A stretch of DNA of 64,000 nt. Source: Lithobates sylvaticus. Lineage: Eukaryota; Chordata; Amphibia; Anura; Ranidae. How positions within the stretch are numbered: position 1 is the first letter of the stretch; the number at the start of each line of letters is the position of its first letter. The notes under the pieces are model-generated. The model was not told the DNA's origin. It did no database searches and was given only the letters and a program-made list of their open reading frames with translations. Positions 1 to 11,060 of the stretch are shown one piece after another. The stretch spans positions 376,744,945-376,808,944 of the forward strand of contig CM053030.1 in the NCBI GenBank assembly GCA_028564925.1. The letters are read 5' to 3'. The position numbers and the translations under genes were made by a program.

Positions 1-1403
1 TGGCAGGCAGGAGAAAGCCACAGCCCGGAGCCGTAGCCAGGCTGGAATGCAAGCTGGCATGGGATCTGTGGACAGAAGAAAGTTGGGCCGCGGTGGCATC
101 GCGCCATGGGTGGTAACATGTTTCAAACCGGAAAGAAGGAAAGATACACTTAGATGTCAGCACCTTCTGTTTTCTTTATATTTACAGTTTACTGAGGTAC
201 CCCATACCCTCATTGAAGAAGAGCTACAGCGATTTATATAGTGGGTTTCTCTTAACCTCTTTGATCCCACACACTGGTGTTAAGGCATATATGGGTTATA
301 TACTTTTGTGGTACAGGACTTTTTATACTTTAGTAACTGTAACTTGCAGTTTACTAAACATGTGCAAAGTTAGAATTATTAATGCAAAACAGGTTCAGAA
401 TAGCAAAGAACCTGAATACACTACAAAATAATCCACATAGATTATGAAAGCTGCACACACATTTATTCTTAATAGCAATGTTTTTGTGGCTGTCGGGATA
501 ACCTCATAAATCCTCACAAACAGGGAGTCCGTCCCTTTCAGTGAAATCCCTATATGTACCAGAGCTACTTTAGTAACACAGGTGAACAGCTGGAGGGATC
601 CAAGGGGGCAACCCCACTGGAACTAGATTACTCTGGTATAAATTGGGATCAATCTCCACATTAGCTAGATCTTCCATAGAAGCTGCATGCAATTAATCTC
701 CTGCCTGGTTGCCCACACACTAGTTCTGTCAGTGGCCAGCTCTTCACCTATATGCAGATCATTTACCCAGCTACCTTCAGGTGTGGCCTTGAGCAACTGT
801 TTTAGTGTTGGGTGCCACACAGTTTTTTTTTGTACTGATGCATTGTGTAATTCACGGAAATTGTGTTTAGATATTGTGTGTAATTACATGTCTTATGTAT
901 TTGGCGTAATCATAATATATGAAGCACTACATTTGCTGTTAGATAATACATTGAAAAGATAAGTCCTCTTTCTACAAACAGAAGGAAATGATAATCAGTT
1001 GCTTGCAGGGATTTTCCAACATGTATTGCCTAGTTATTGCAACTCATGCTTGAATTATTCATACCACTAACCACATTGCATTATAGGTAAACTAATCTGC
1101 AAGAAATAGTATCACATTGTGGTTGATTGGTAAAAGCCCTGTGACTGTTTGTATCTGAAGGTGACTGCCGTAGGAATACACAGGTTGGTAAACTGATTTG
1201 TAATATCAAAAAAAGCTAATCAAATGCTCATTTGTACACATCCAATAAACTTCACTAATACCCTTTCAAAAGAAGAAAATCAATGTGCACTGATATGCAT
1301 GCAAGTAGCAATAGGCTTTGTAGATTTATATTTTAACTGCAGCTAGTGCTAGACCTAAATTTGTCTTGATATGAACTTCATGTAATCCCCTGTACACCAG
1401 TGA
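1..1403. other. Intronic/intergenic stretch, nothing assigned
   Basis: The first 130 bases are GC-rich with several CpGs and read open in one frame, but I recognise no family in them and no splice structure decides a gene. The rest is AT-rich DNA without a protein or repeat signature that I know. It could hold the end of an unrecognised repeat that starts before the window. Confidence 0.4.
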
Positions 1404-1670
1404 TTAACCACTTGCCAACCGTATAACATACATATACGGCAGCCAGGTGTCCTGCGCCAGGTCATGTACTAGGTAACCTTGCAACCCAGCTGTGCTGTGG
1501 TTATACACAGCAGATGCTGAATAGTGGGTGCCAGTCAATGGATTACCACCAGTGCCTGCTGATAGCTGGGAATTCACACAGGACAGAACACGATATATGT
1601 AAACAAGGCAGAGCCCTGTCCTGTCAGCGGCAAAGTAATGGAGTTTCTTTCCCCACAAAGCAAAGCAAGT
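1404..1670. mobile_element. TTAACCACTT-type TTAA element, one end only
   Basis: It starts with TTAACCACTTGCCAACC, the terminal sequence of the commonest short repeat in this window. Full copies (14258-14806, 25663-26669) have inverted ends of this kind and a TTAA at each border, which is the target-site habit of piggyBac-like elements. Only one end is recognisable and the interior is diverged. It codes for nothing. The superfamily is inferred from the TTAA borders; no transposase is present. Confidence 0.55.
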
Positions 1671-1870
1671 TTCCTCAAAACCCTGAGGAAGCCACCCGAC
1701 CAGTAATGCAACGCGTCAGACGGAGTCAGTGATGCCACTTCCAGGTGTCTCAGAGACACAGAGGTTTTCCATGGAGAAGCTGTCATTGCTGATCCTTATA
1801 TATACTCATACATGCTGTATCCAAGACCTTCTATATGTGAGTACATTATATTCCTTACACAATATGGAAA
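1671..1870 (+). repeat. Possible GAAACGCGT-motif interspersed repeat fragment
   Basis: The text around 1685-1725 (a CCTGAGGAAGCC stretch followed by CAACGCGTCAGACG) resembles the conserved core of a repeat seen again near 17720 (GAAACGCGTCGGG), near 16930 and 23530 (GAAACATGT), and in antisense near 47770. The family's class is unknown to me. This copy is weakly supported. Confidence 0.3.
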
Positions 1871-1990
1871 TGTCAGTTTGTACCACATTGGTTGACTAAC
1901 AAGTCCAGCATCCGTTTAAGCGTGGTTGACCATTTAGGTCACTATACACATATGACACATGACACATTTAACCACTTGATTGCCCTAGAT

Positions 1991-2126
1991 CAGTGATGGC
2001 AAACCTTGGCACCCCAGATGTTTTAAAACTACATTTCCCATGATGCTCATCCACTCTGCAGTGTACTGGAGCATCATGGGAAATGTAGTTCCAAAACATC
2101 TGGGGTGCCAAGGTTCGCCATCACTG
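1991..2126. mobile_element. hAT-type MITE with perfect 8-bp target duplication
   Basis: This is a 136-bp element starting CAGTGATGGCAAACCTTGG and ending CCAAGGTTCGCCATCACTG, so it is a near-complete palindrome. The 8 bases CCCTAGAT occur directly before (1983-1990) and after (2127-2134), the target duplication length of hAT transposases. It sits inside the TTAA element at 1968-2986. It codes for nothing and must have been moved in trans. Confidence 0.85.
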
Positions 2127-2289
2127 CCCTAGATGTTATCCCCTCCCTGCCAGTGTCATTAGTTTAGTGTCCTTGGTGACATCAGTGGCAGTTAGTCAGT
2201 TCCCCCCAGCGTCAGTTAGTGTCAGATTGTCCGCCACACTATCGCAGTCCCATTATATGTCGATGATAAATGTCATTAGTAGTATAAAA

Positions 2290-2500
2290 ATACCACCCCA
2301 TCAAATCATTCTCTGCAGTTATTACCTTTTGTACCAACACCCCCTCCCTTTAGAATGTGAGCTCTACCAGCAGGGCCCTCCTGTACCTTATGTATTGAAC
2401 TGCACTGTAATTGTGTTGTCCCCCCTATACATTGTAAAGCGATGCGTAAACTGTTGGGGCTATATAAATCGCGTATAATAATAATAAAAAAATAAAATAA
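2290..2500 (+). mobile_element. L2-like LINE 3' tail
   Basis: The segment carries the signature 3' end seen in the longer L2 copies of this window: GTGAGCTCTACCAGCAGGG, then TTGTAAAGCGATGCG, then GGGGCTATATAAAT and an AATAAT simple tail. It is strongly 5'-truncated, with no coding sequence, and is inserted into the TTAA element at 1968-2986. Confidence 0.75.
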
Positions 2501-2508
2501 AATTACAA

Positions 2509-2512
2509 TATA

Positions 2513-2571
<59 letters not shown>
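2509..2571. repeat. (TA)n microsatellite
   Basis: Nearly pure TA dinucleotide run directly after the L2 AATAAT tail, which probably seeded it. The length is likely to be polymorphic and prone to assembly error. Confidence 0.95.
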
Positions 2572-2573
<2 letters not shown>

Positions 2574-2986
2574 ATAGTTGTAGGCGCTATAACTTTCACA
2601 CAAACCAATCAATATGCACTTGTGATTTTTCTTTTATCAAAGACATGTAGCAGAATAAATTTTAACCAAAGTGTATAAAGAAATTAGATTTTTATTTATT
2701 TTTTAATTATTGGATACATTTTGTAGCAGAAGGTAATTAATTTTTTTTTCAAAATGTTTGTTCTTTTTTGTTTATATGGTGAAAAAACAATAAAAAAATG
2801 AATTGGTGATCAAATACCACCAAAAGAAAGCTCTGTTTCTCTAAAAAAAAAAAATATATACATTTTGTTTGGGTATAGGATTGCATGACTATGCAATTAC
2901 CAGTTAATATAGAGCAGTGCTAAATAGCTAAATTTTACCCCCCTGGTCATGAAGGGGGTAAAGTCTTCCAGAGGTCAGGTGATTAA

Positions 2987-3888
2987 CGTTGTCCCTAAAG
3001 CATTGGTAAAATCTTCCCCACCAAATGATATGTTTATTTATTTGTTTTTGCTTTAGTAGATCAGCTACAGGACAGCTTCCATTTGTTTGACAATTAGCCT
3101 AATATATAGCTATTACTGTTTTTTAACATTCTGCTTCCATTGACTTCATTGATGTTTGGATTGGACAGTAATGTTTGCAGAACCTTCTCTGAATTGAACA
3201 TATGCTCAGCGCATCCCTATTCTTGCCTAAGCTGTATGGCTGCTTCAGTAGAGGTCAATAATCTTACTGATCGAGTGCCTGAATCACAGAACTGGCTGCA
3301 CAGAATTACAAATCACTTGACAGTTTCCAGAAAAATGTATTTTAACTGTGTACTAAATTGATGTTTTTTAAGCACTGGGTATCATAAACATTTGCTGTGC
3401 CTTTATAAGTAAAAAACGATTTTAACTTTTTAATTGTTTTTTTTTTTTTTTTGCATCTCAGTATTGCTGAACCCCTGCAGCCTCTTCCTGTTTAGATGCA
3501 TGCAATCCAGTGCTGACTCCACATCATTACTTCCCTGGTAGTAACCATACTAGTGGAATTATGCCTGTGCAGTGACAGTTGTCATGGGTGGTTATAGTCT
3601 GCACCATACTGCATGTGACAGGGTGAAAATGTGGACAATTATTTGGGAGATAGTTGTTACCCAATAACAGAAAGTGTCTGAACCAGATCCTTCATTGATT
3701 GGCTGTCACAGGGGTCACATGACTGGGAGCCGGTCCCACCAGCCAACAGTCATTAGCCATATTTCACAGCTCAGTCTCTGTGCTGAGAGTGTTCAGCGAG
3801 CAAAATATAAGCACAGAACACATCAGCCACCCAGTGATGTATATGTGCGGCATATGGGCATCAAAACCCATTCCTTTTTCTTTACATG
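2987..3888. other. Unassigned stretch
   Basis: AT-rich sequence with a poly-T run near 3440. I see no coding exon, structural RNA or repeat that I can name. Confidence 0.4.
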
Positions 3889-3890
3889 TA

Positions 3891-4361
3891 CACTATATTG
3901 TCAAAAGTATTGGAATGTCTGCCTTTACACGCTTATGAACTTTAATGGCATCCCAGTCTTCAATACTGAGTTGGCCCATCCTTTGCAGCTACAACAGATT
4001 TAACTACTCTGGGAAGGCTGCCCACAAGGTTTAGGAGTGTGTTTATGGGAATGTCTGACCATTCTTCCAGAAGAGCCTTTGTGAGGTCAGGCACTGATGT
4101 TGGACGAGACGGCCTGGCTCACAGAACCCCATAGAACACCTTAATTAGAGCGGAGACTGCGAGCCAGGCCTTCTTGTCCACATCAGTGCCTGATCTCACA
4201 AATGCGCTTCTGGAAGAATGGTCAAACATTCCCATAGAGACACTCCTAAACTTAGTGGACAGCCTTCCCAGAAGAGTTGAAGCTGTTATAGCTGCAAAGG
4301 GTGGGCCAACTTGAACTTGTGCATGTAAAGGCAGGTGTTCCAATACTTTTGTAATATAGTG
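3891..4361. mobile_element. Palindromic, internally deleted Tc1-like element
   Basis: The ends CACTATATTG (3891) and CAATATAGTG-like GTAATATAGTG (to 4361) are inverted and flanked by TA on both sides (3889-3890 and 4362-4363), the Tc1/mariner target site. The left half, as far as AGACGGCCTGGCT near 4117, is the reverse complement of the right half from about 4154, so the element is two arms of roughly 200 bases around a short centre. The body matches my memory of an abundant vertebrate Tc1 repeat (TTGCAGCT...AGAAGAGTTGAAGC). The transposase core is missing, so it is a non-autonomous fold-back copy. Confidence 0.8.
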
Positions 4362-4363
4362 TA

Positions 4364-5995
4364 TGTGTTAGGTGGTCGAAAAGAGGTTAATGAAAGCTGC
4401 AGATTAAAAAATACACACTTTTGAAATTACATCAACATGTTAAAGCCTATACAAGCCTTTAGAAATTGGGTTTAGGCATACTGTGTTAACCAGTTCTTCA
4501 CGTGTTCCTTTTCTAACGAGTCAAAATTTTGTTTAAGCCTGCCAAGCAATTTTTTCCCCTGATGGATCTGTGTGATTTCCACATTGCCCACTGGCACAGC
4601 ACAGACATAAGTAGGTTTGTAAGTACTCCGTCTAATCTTATCACTATTCATTTTCTTATCAGCATGTAATTTTCATCTAGCCAATTCTAATTTCTGTTTT
4701 GTGTTGTGCAGCTACAGGTGTTTTCCTTTTCAATTATATACATTAGTTCATCTCAGTCTTGCCGAAGCTCTTTATCAAACATTCACTTAATTATATACTT
4801 TCTTGTGGACCAGGCCCCCCAGGATTCTCTTTAGAAATGAGTGTAGACTTTTTTTTTCAGTTTCAACTTGTTGGGAAGAAAAAGCATGATGAATAGCCTT
4901 AATGTATCATTTAATTGGTAGCCTCTTAAAATATTCATGTGGTAGAACCTCTTCACAGTGATGAAGTTTGGTATTAGAGAGATGCCTTCCCCCGGGGCTT
5001 GCGCTCTCTTTACGCTAGAATTTAACACCCATTTCTCCAATGCATACATAATGGGGACATTTAAATGATGGATGTTTACATATAAAAGGGAGGCATTTAT
5101 AATCAATCCTCTGGGAGAATATTGGACAGCTGTACCAGAACATTCAATCTATGCACTAGATGAACATTTTAGTAATTGAGGGGGTATATGAGTAAACTTC
5201 CTGAACATACAGCAAGTGATGTGATAGACAAGGACAAATGTCATCTAAAATACCACAGAACAGAGGCATCAGAATAAAATAAAGGAGAACAAAAAAACAC
5301 GAGAACTGCAACAGAAAAATAAAACTTTGATTATTTTTAATACAGTAATTACAAGTTCTACAATATTATAACATGTCTGAAGTTATGTATAGGAATTAGT
5401 GCATGTATTTCATTTTTTATATAGGGTGTACTATATAGAAGATGAACAAATAAGTGCTTTTTTGTTGTTAATCAGCTGTTATGGACCAATCAATCCATCA
5501 AAAAGAAAAAGCAGTTTATATTTGCATGTTGTTGTATTAGGAGATTTACATCAGAACATATTAAAACCTGTAAATCAAAAATAAATATCCACATGTGCTT
5601 TGAAACCTTCAAATGTCAATCTCTGTCAGTACACCCCCCCCTCCCCAACTGTCCTTCTTAGTTTAAAATTTTGACTTATTAACTCTAGGCAAGCAGGCAG
5701 GTAAGAACTACATACCAAACATTGTGGTTGGACATCATGGCTTGTGATTTAAAGCTGAACTCCAAGAATTCAGCCAATCTGTAATATGTGCTATCATAAT
5801 ATGAGTTAAGTCCAACAAGATGCATGCCACCTTGAGAACTCCTCTCTTTCATTTAGAAATTACAGTTTTATGAAGCCCCTGTAGCACAGCTATTGCTACA
5901 CTCCATGAGCTCTGGCAGGAGAGAAACTGTTCTTTAACAGCAGCAGCCTCTGGGCCCACCCCTCTTCTCTACTGCCCATTCGGAGAAGCTTTTGT
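4364..5995. other. Unassigned stretch
   Basis: Mostly AT-rich sequence with no supported gene. Around 5750 a TTTAAAGCTGAACTCCAAG string resembles the start of the TTAAAG-type MITEs seen complete at 33482 and 62705, but I see no second end. Confidence 0.4.
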
Positions 5996-6262
5996 ATTTT
6001 ATGAATGGGTTCACATAACACTAAGAGCCTAGGGCGTCTGCGGTAAAGCGGCGCTATTTTTAGCGCCGCTTTACTGTTGTTTTAACTGCGCTATTCGGCT
6101 GCTAGCGGGCGGTTTTAACCCCCTACTAGCGGCCGAAAAGGGGTTAAATCCACCAGCAAAACGCCGCCGTGCTGCCCCATTTATTTGATTGGGAAGCAGT
6201 TGTGGAGGAGTGGTGGAGGAGCGGTGAGTTCACCGCTCCAAAGAAGCTGCTGGCAGAACTGT
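5996..6262. mobile_element. GC-rich MITE fragment (AAAGCGGCGCTATTTTTAG core)
   Basis: A short hairpin, AAAGCGGCGC then TATTTTTA then GCGCCGCTTT, is followed by inverted GGTTTTAACCCC/GGGGTTAAA strings. The core recalls the shorter repeats at 33030 and 62890 (GCGCTATTTTTAGC). It abuts the TTAA element that follows. The family is known to me only as a frog interspersed repeat. Confidence 0.5.
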
Positions 6263-7140
6263 TTCTGACGTCCTGCCAGCGCACGCGTGCCCGCCGCGTC
6301 GCTGGGGACCCGATGCGTGCGCCCGGCGGGCACCCGCGATTGCCCAGTAACTGAGCAGGACGTGGATCTGTGTATGTAAACACACAGATCCACGTCCTGT
6401 CACTGGAGAGGAGACCGATGGTGTGTCCCTTGTACATAGGGACACCGATCGGTCCCCTCCCCCAGTCAGTCCCCTCCCCCCACAGTTAGAATCACTAATA
6501 TAGGGAACATATTAACCCCTGCAGCGCCCCCTAGTGTTAACCCCTTCCCTGCCAGTCACATTTATACAGTAATCAATGCATTTTTATAGCACGGATCGCT
6601 GTATAAATGTGAATGGTCCCAAAAAAGTGTCAAAAGTGTCTGATATGTCCGCCGCAATGTCGTAGTCATGATAAAAATCGCAGATCGCCACCATTACTAG
6701 TAAAAAAAAAATAATAATAAAAAATGTCATAAATCTAGCCCTTATTTTGTAGACGCTATAACTTTTGCGCAAACCAATCAATATACGCTTATTGCGATTT
6801 TTTTTTTACCAAAAATATGTAGAAGAATATGTATCGGCCTAAACTGAGGAAAAAATTTGTTAAAAAAAATTAAAAAATTGGATATTTATTATAATAAATA
6901 GTAAAAAATATTATGTTTTTTTTTAAACTTGTCCCTCTTCTTTTGTTTATAGCGCAAGAAATAAAAACCACAGAGGTGATCAAATACCACCAAAATAAAG
7001 CTCTATCTGTGGGGAAAATTTTTTATTTGCGTACAGCGTTGCATGACCGCGCAATTGTCATTCAAAATGCGACAGCGCTGAATGCTCAAAAATGGCTTGG
7101 TCAGGAAGGAGGTGTCCTTGCCTGGTAGGCAAGTGGTTAA
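6263..7140. mobile_element. TTAACCACTT-type TTAA element, right part
   Basis: The copy ends with GGTAGGCAAGTGGTTAA at 7140, the inverted form of the family start. The interior follows the consensus: GCAGCGCCCCCTAGTG, TCATTTATA-like CACATTTATACAGTAATCAA, ACCAAAAATATGTAGAAG and CAAATACCACCAAAATAAAG. An inner hairpin (GGACGTGGATCTGTGTATG with its inverse) lies at 6358-6398. The left end is missing, replaced by the GC-rich MITE fragment. Confidence 0.75.
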
Positions 7141-8342
7141 AGGTGAACTTTTAAGAGCCAATTTGGTCAGAAGTGAGAGTATAGAGGGTAGTTGATGAAA
7201 GTAGCGTGTGTGATTGGCAGAATCCTCTATTTCATTTATTTATGTCAGTCTACCAATGTATTACCCTGCAGAATATGTCCTTTTTGAAATAATGCTTATT
7301 AATGGTAAAACACCAGTGTAAAGATTCTCAAGAAACCTCTGCTTCTGATTACAAAGCAGAACTGGAAGTAGGTGATTTTCTGTAGTTCACATTACTAAGA
7401 ATAATACACTATCAGTTCACACCTATCCCTATCTCAGGGACGTTATGTTTTCATTTAGTTCAGTAGATGAGAATTCATGATAAACCTATCACAGCTGCCA
7501 TCCCTCAGCCTTGCCCGGCACACTAGGTGATAGAGCCTGCTTTACATTCAGACACAAGACAAATTAGTCACTTCTGCGTTCATGCTCCACATACACATCC
7601 CTGCATACTTCTGCAGGGACGATCCATTCCTTTCCTGTGATTGAGAGATACTGACTTAGCTTTTAATGGTGAAAGGAGAGCAATGATAGTGGTTTAAAAT
7701 GAAAAAAATTGTATACAATGAAAAAATGTTTAACAACCATGTGCCAGTCTTCAGGATAGAACTACGCAGCTAAATTTTTTTAGAGTGTTTCCATATACAT
7801 CATTGATTTGTGTACTACCTTTTGGCTACTGGCTCATAGTTTGATGGTTTGTTATGCCTTTCCAATGTGACTTCCTTATGTTAATACTGTTTTATCTATA
7901 AATTATCTATAAATGACCAGCGCCTGTACCTTTTACATGCATCTTGGTATAAGATCTCAATAAAATGTTTATGGGGGAAAAAAAAATTCTACTTTCAAAT
8001 TTGAACCTAAAAAATGAATAGTAAATAAGCAATTGCACAAAAAACACTCACTTAATAAAAAAAAAAAATACGCATGCTTTGGGAAATATGCACACTGTGT
8101 AGAAACTGCAAGTTTGTATGCTTGTGGGAGTTATATACGGTAAATGTTCCTCAAGGTTATTTGAACATCTGGCACAGAGTCATCAAACCATGATACAGGG
8201 TTGCCATCCTCCCACAACTATTTTTACTGACATAATTTACTGATGGAGCACATTGTTTACAGGCAACCTGAAATATGGCAAAAGCTCCTATTAAAAGTTT
8301 TAACAATCAATATTTTAACAGTATATACAACATGTAACAGTT
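7141..8342. other. Unassigned stretch
   Basis: AT-rich intron-like sequence. There is an AATAAAATG-like string with an A-rich run near 7955-7985 that could be the tail of an old retroposed sequence, but nothing upstream is recognisable. Confidence 0.4.
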
Positions 8343-8761
8343 AATAGTACTCACACTTCTGGTTCCAGTGCCGCATGGAGTAGCTTTCCTCAGCTCCCGC
8401 AGCACGACCCATAAACCAGCATAAAAAAACAGCCCGACCCTCCACTCCTGCCTGTAGCCACCTAGGGTGACCCCCCCCCCCCCGCACACTCATGGATAAT
8501 TTTGTGGAGAAATCCAGCCCGCGATCGCTAATGACCCTGATGGCCCAGCCGGCCCAGCGCAAATCGAGGCCCCAGGCTCTGCCTTGTCAGATCATGCAGC
8601 GGACGCCCCAGCCATGGAAGTGAGCAGCTTCTCCCTCCTCACATCATGCCTCCCCCTCCTCACAACATGGAGTCAACAATACTGAGCTCATAGCTCAGGC
8701 AGTGGCAGCACTCCTGTCCCCCATGATAGCTGCCTCAGTTTAAAATGCAGTAAATGCGGGG

Positions 8762-8980
8762 ATGAAGCATATCAAACAACAACTGGGGGAACTCACCACC
8801 AGGCTAAACAAGGCTGAAAGCTGCCTTTCCAGCGTGGAAGAGGAATTATATCAAGCACAAGCTATGGAGAAGGCACAGGACAAAACAAACCAATATGTGC
8901 TCCAAATATTGGACAATTTGAAAAACAGGTCCAGAAGGAGCCATCTATGTTTTGTAGGTATCCCAGAGTCCCTCCAAGCA
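8762..8980 (+). pseudogene. L1-like ORF1 protein fragment (coiled coil and start of RRM)
   Basis: L1 ORF1 proteins are RNA-binding trimers that package the LINE transcript. The reading shows a heptad-rich stretch (KQQLGELTTRLNKAESCLSS) followed by an NRSRRSHLCFVGIPES motif, which marks the entry to the RRM domain in L1 ORF1p. The frame then runs into sequence unrelated to the rest of ORF1, so the RRM and C-terminal domain are absent. Identification is by motif, without a search. Confidence 0.7.
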
Positions 8981-9231
8981 TCATTTGGAAACAAAAAGTC
9001 CTCACACAATTCTCATTACTTTGCAATGTGGAAACTTAGTGACCAAATGCCTTTTCAGTCATTGTCAAAGCTTTTTACCTTCCTCAATCTCATGCCTTCC
9101 ACTTTGGGCAATGTGTCAATTTCATTCGCAACGCATGCAGAGAGGAGAGCAAAAGATTCAAAGCGTCTATTACAGACCAAATGCTCCAAAAAGGATCCTA
9201 TCTCCGACATATATAAACATATATATTTTCT

Positions 9232-9678
9232 ATGAAAAAAAACAACCAAGGATCCACCACCTGCCCTCTATGCCAACAAGCCAAACCTTCACTAACTCAC
9301 TGTTTATGGTCATGCACTTACATCTCCACCTTCTGGGAACAAGTCCTATCATTTATATATGGTATAACCCTGCTGAAATTACCAAAAGACCAACTACTCC
9401 TTATCTTTGGATATTGGGACAAACAACTACTAACATGGACCCACAACGCCCACACACCCCACAAAGACTGGATACTTATATGCCTCCTAGTCGCTCGAAG
9501 ATCCATTCTAAAGAATTGGACTTCCCCCTGCAAGCCAAAGGTCTCACAGTTCAAAAGGGAACTTCTGCACCTATTATATAAAGACAAACTCAACACCGAC
9601 TTTAAACACAAAAACTTCAGAAAACCTCTGATGGCAAGCTTTCATGGAAACGGCATTATCTCAAGAGGAACTCGATAA
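9232..9678 (+). pseudogene. L1-like ORF2 C-terminal domain fragment
   Basis: The last part of an L1 ORF2 protein, which carries endonuclease and reverse transcriptase. The zinc-knuckle-like pattern CPLC ... LTHCLWSC is visible near residues 11-28, followed by the FWEQVLSFI motif usual in L1-clade C-termini. The endonuclease and RT domains are absent. The frame stays open for 148 codons, so this part has taken few disabling changes. Confidence 0.75.
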
Positions 9679-10209
9679 CTTTGAAAATGTATTCAAATAC
9701 TAAGGAGCTCTCCGCACGGGGTCAGAGGACACCTCTGACAATTAACTCTTAAACAGAGGATCTCAGAATCCTCCACGCCACTACAACGTGTTTACCCTAC
9801 CCCCCACAGGTATCTCAATCACTGACACCCCTTTTGAGAGCACCCAGCTCATGTCGTAAATCACCGTCCTAGTGTCTTTCTGCAACATAATGATGTACCC
9901 CCCTTCCCTTCCCGCCTATCTTCTGCATCTCCACCCTGTAGTTTTAGGGACCCCCCCACAGATGATCCATCCAGTTATCTCTGCCTGAGTGTTTTTTCTT
10001 ATACGTTGTCGATCATTATTAACATTGTTACATAATCCACCTTTGCACACAATGCCTAGGCTATATGGTTTATGATTATGTCTACTGTTACGTGAAAAAT
10101 ATACTTCATCCTTTTTGCCATATCCTGTAATGTAATTTCCTTCAATAAAATCTATGGTAGTAATAATAATAATAATAGTACTCACAACAAGTAATCTGCT
10201 CTGTTTTTT

Positions 10210-10390
10210 TTAATTAAAAGTCATACTAGATTGTAAGCTCTAATGAGCAAGGCCTTCTGATTCGTATTGTACTGTAACTGTACAGTACTGATGAATTGTA
10301 CTGTAACTGTACTGTCTGCCCTCATGTTGTAAAGTGCTGTGCAAACTGATGGCGCTATATAAATCCTGTACAATAATAATAATACAGTGA
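10210..10390 (+). mobile_element. L2-like LINE 3' tail
   Basis: It carries TAGATTGTAAGCTCTAATGA, then TTGTAAAGTGCTGTGCAAAC, GGCGCTATATAAATCCTG and an AATAATAAT tail, the 3' signature of the L2 copies at 19.7 and 60 kb. The TACTGTAACTGTAC segment is locally duplicated. There is no coding sequence. Confidence 0.8.
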
Positions 10391-10569
10391 GTGTGACAAA
10401 AATTCATATAATGAAATAGGTTAAATTAGTGTTTTGAAATCAATTCTGCATATCTCCTAACGTCAAAACTTGGAAAGAAGGACACCTGGGGAAGAAATAA
10501 CAAGACTGTGGAGTGCAGTGGGCATAGTTATAGTATACACTGCACACAATGCACTGCTAATGTGCTAAA

Positions 10570-11060
10570 TGGGGTATTTTCACTGACATCCATATAATTG
10601 GTGTATTTACAATGACCACTGATGTAACAATGGCATTTACACGGACCATTAATGCAACAGGGGTATTTACACTGACCACTGCTGTAAAGGGACATTTACA
10701 TTGACCATCAATGTAATTTGAGCATTTACACTGACCACTGATGTAACAGGGACATTTACACTGACCACCAAGTGTAACGGGAATTTTTATGCTAACCACC
10801 AACATAATGGGGGATATTTACACTGACTCCCAATATAACAAGGGCATTTACACTGACCACCAATGCAACAGGGGTATTTAAACTTGACCACTACTGTAAT
10901 AATAGTATTTACACTGACCACCAATGCAGCAGGAGTTATTACAATGACAACTGATGTAATGGGGGATTTACACAGGCTGCCCAGGTAGCTTGACCAATTC
11001 TACTGACCACCACCAATATAATAATGAAATTGTTATACTGAACACCAATACCTTCAATAT
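10570..11060. repeat. Degenerate minisatellite, unit about 30 bp
   Basis: A block of the form ACTGACCACTGATGTAACAG plus GGGCATTTAC recurs about every 30 bases (for example at 10613, 10643 and 10673) for some 15 units. The units differ a lot and the spacing loosens towards the right. A minus-strand open reading of about 82 codons across it is a product of the periodicity, not a gene. No neighbouring element claims the array. Confidence 0.8.

Larger units (their letters stand above)
1968..2986. mobile_element. TTAA element, both ends present, with two nested insertions
   Basis: TTAACCACTTGATTGCCC at 1968 and the inverted end GGTCAGGTGATTAA finishing at 2986 bound the copy, with TTAA at both borders. 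The interior past 2575 follows the family consensus, including the CTATAACTTT...ACAAACCAATCAATAT stretch and CAAATACCACCAAAAGAAAGCTC. A hAT MITE (1991-2126) and an L2 3' tail (about 2290-2500) lie inside it, so this copy is older than both. It is non-coding and probably piggyBac-like by its TTAA target site. Confidence 0.75.
8356..10173 (+). mobile_element. L1-like LINE, internally deleted, with 13-bp target duplication
   Basis: AATAGTACTCACA stands directly before (8343-8355) and after (10174-10186) the insert, a 13-bp target-site duplication typical of target-primed reverse transcription. Inside lie an ORF1 coiled-coil segment (8762-8980) and, after a large internal loss, the ORF2 C-terminal domain (9232-9678), followed by a 3' UTR and a TAATAAT tail at 10160. 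At 1.8 kb it is far below the 5-6 kb of a full L1. It cannot move on its own. Confidence 0.8.

Noticed and set aside
47-241. Possible 5' exon at the start of the window
   Set aside because: GC-rich start and a TTTATATTTACAG acceptor-like string were noted, but there is no domain, no consistent frame and no partner exon.
10557-10805. 82-codon minus-strand frame with repeated CKCPCYISGQ-like blocks
   Set aside because: It follows the 30-bp tandem unit and has no start context or homologue that I know.
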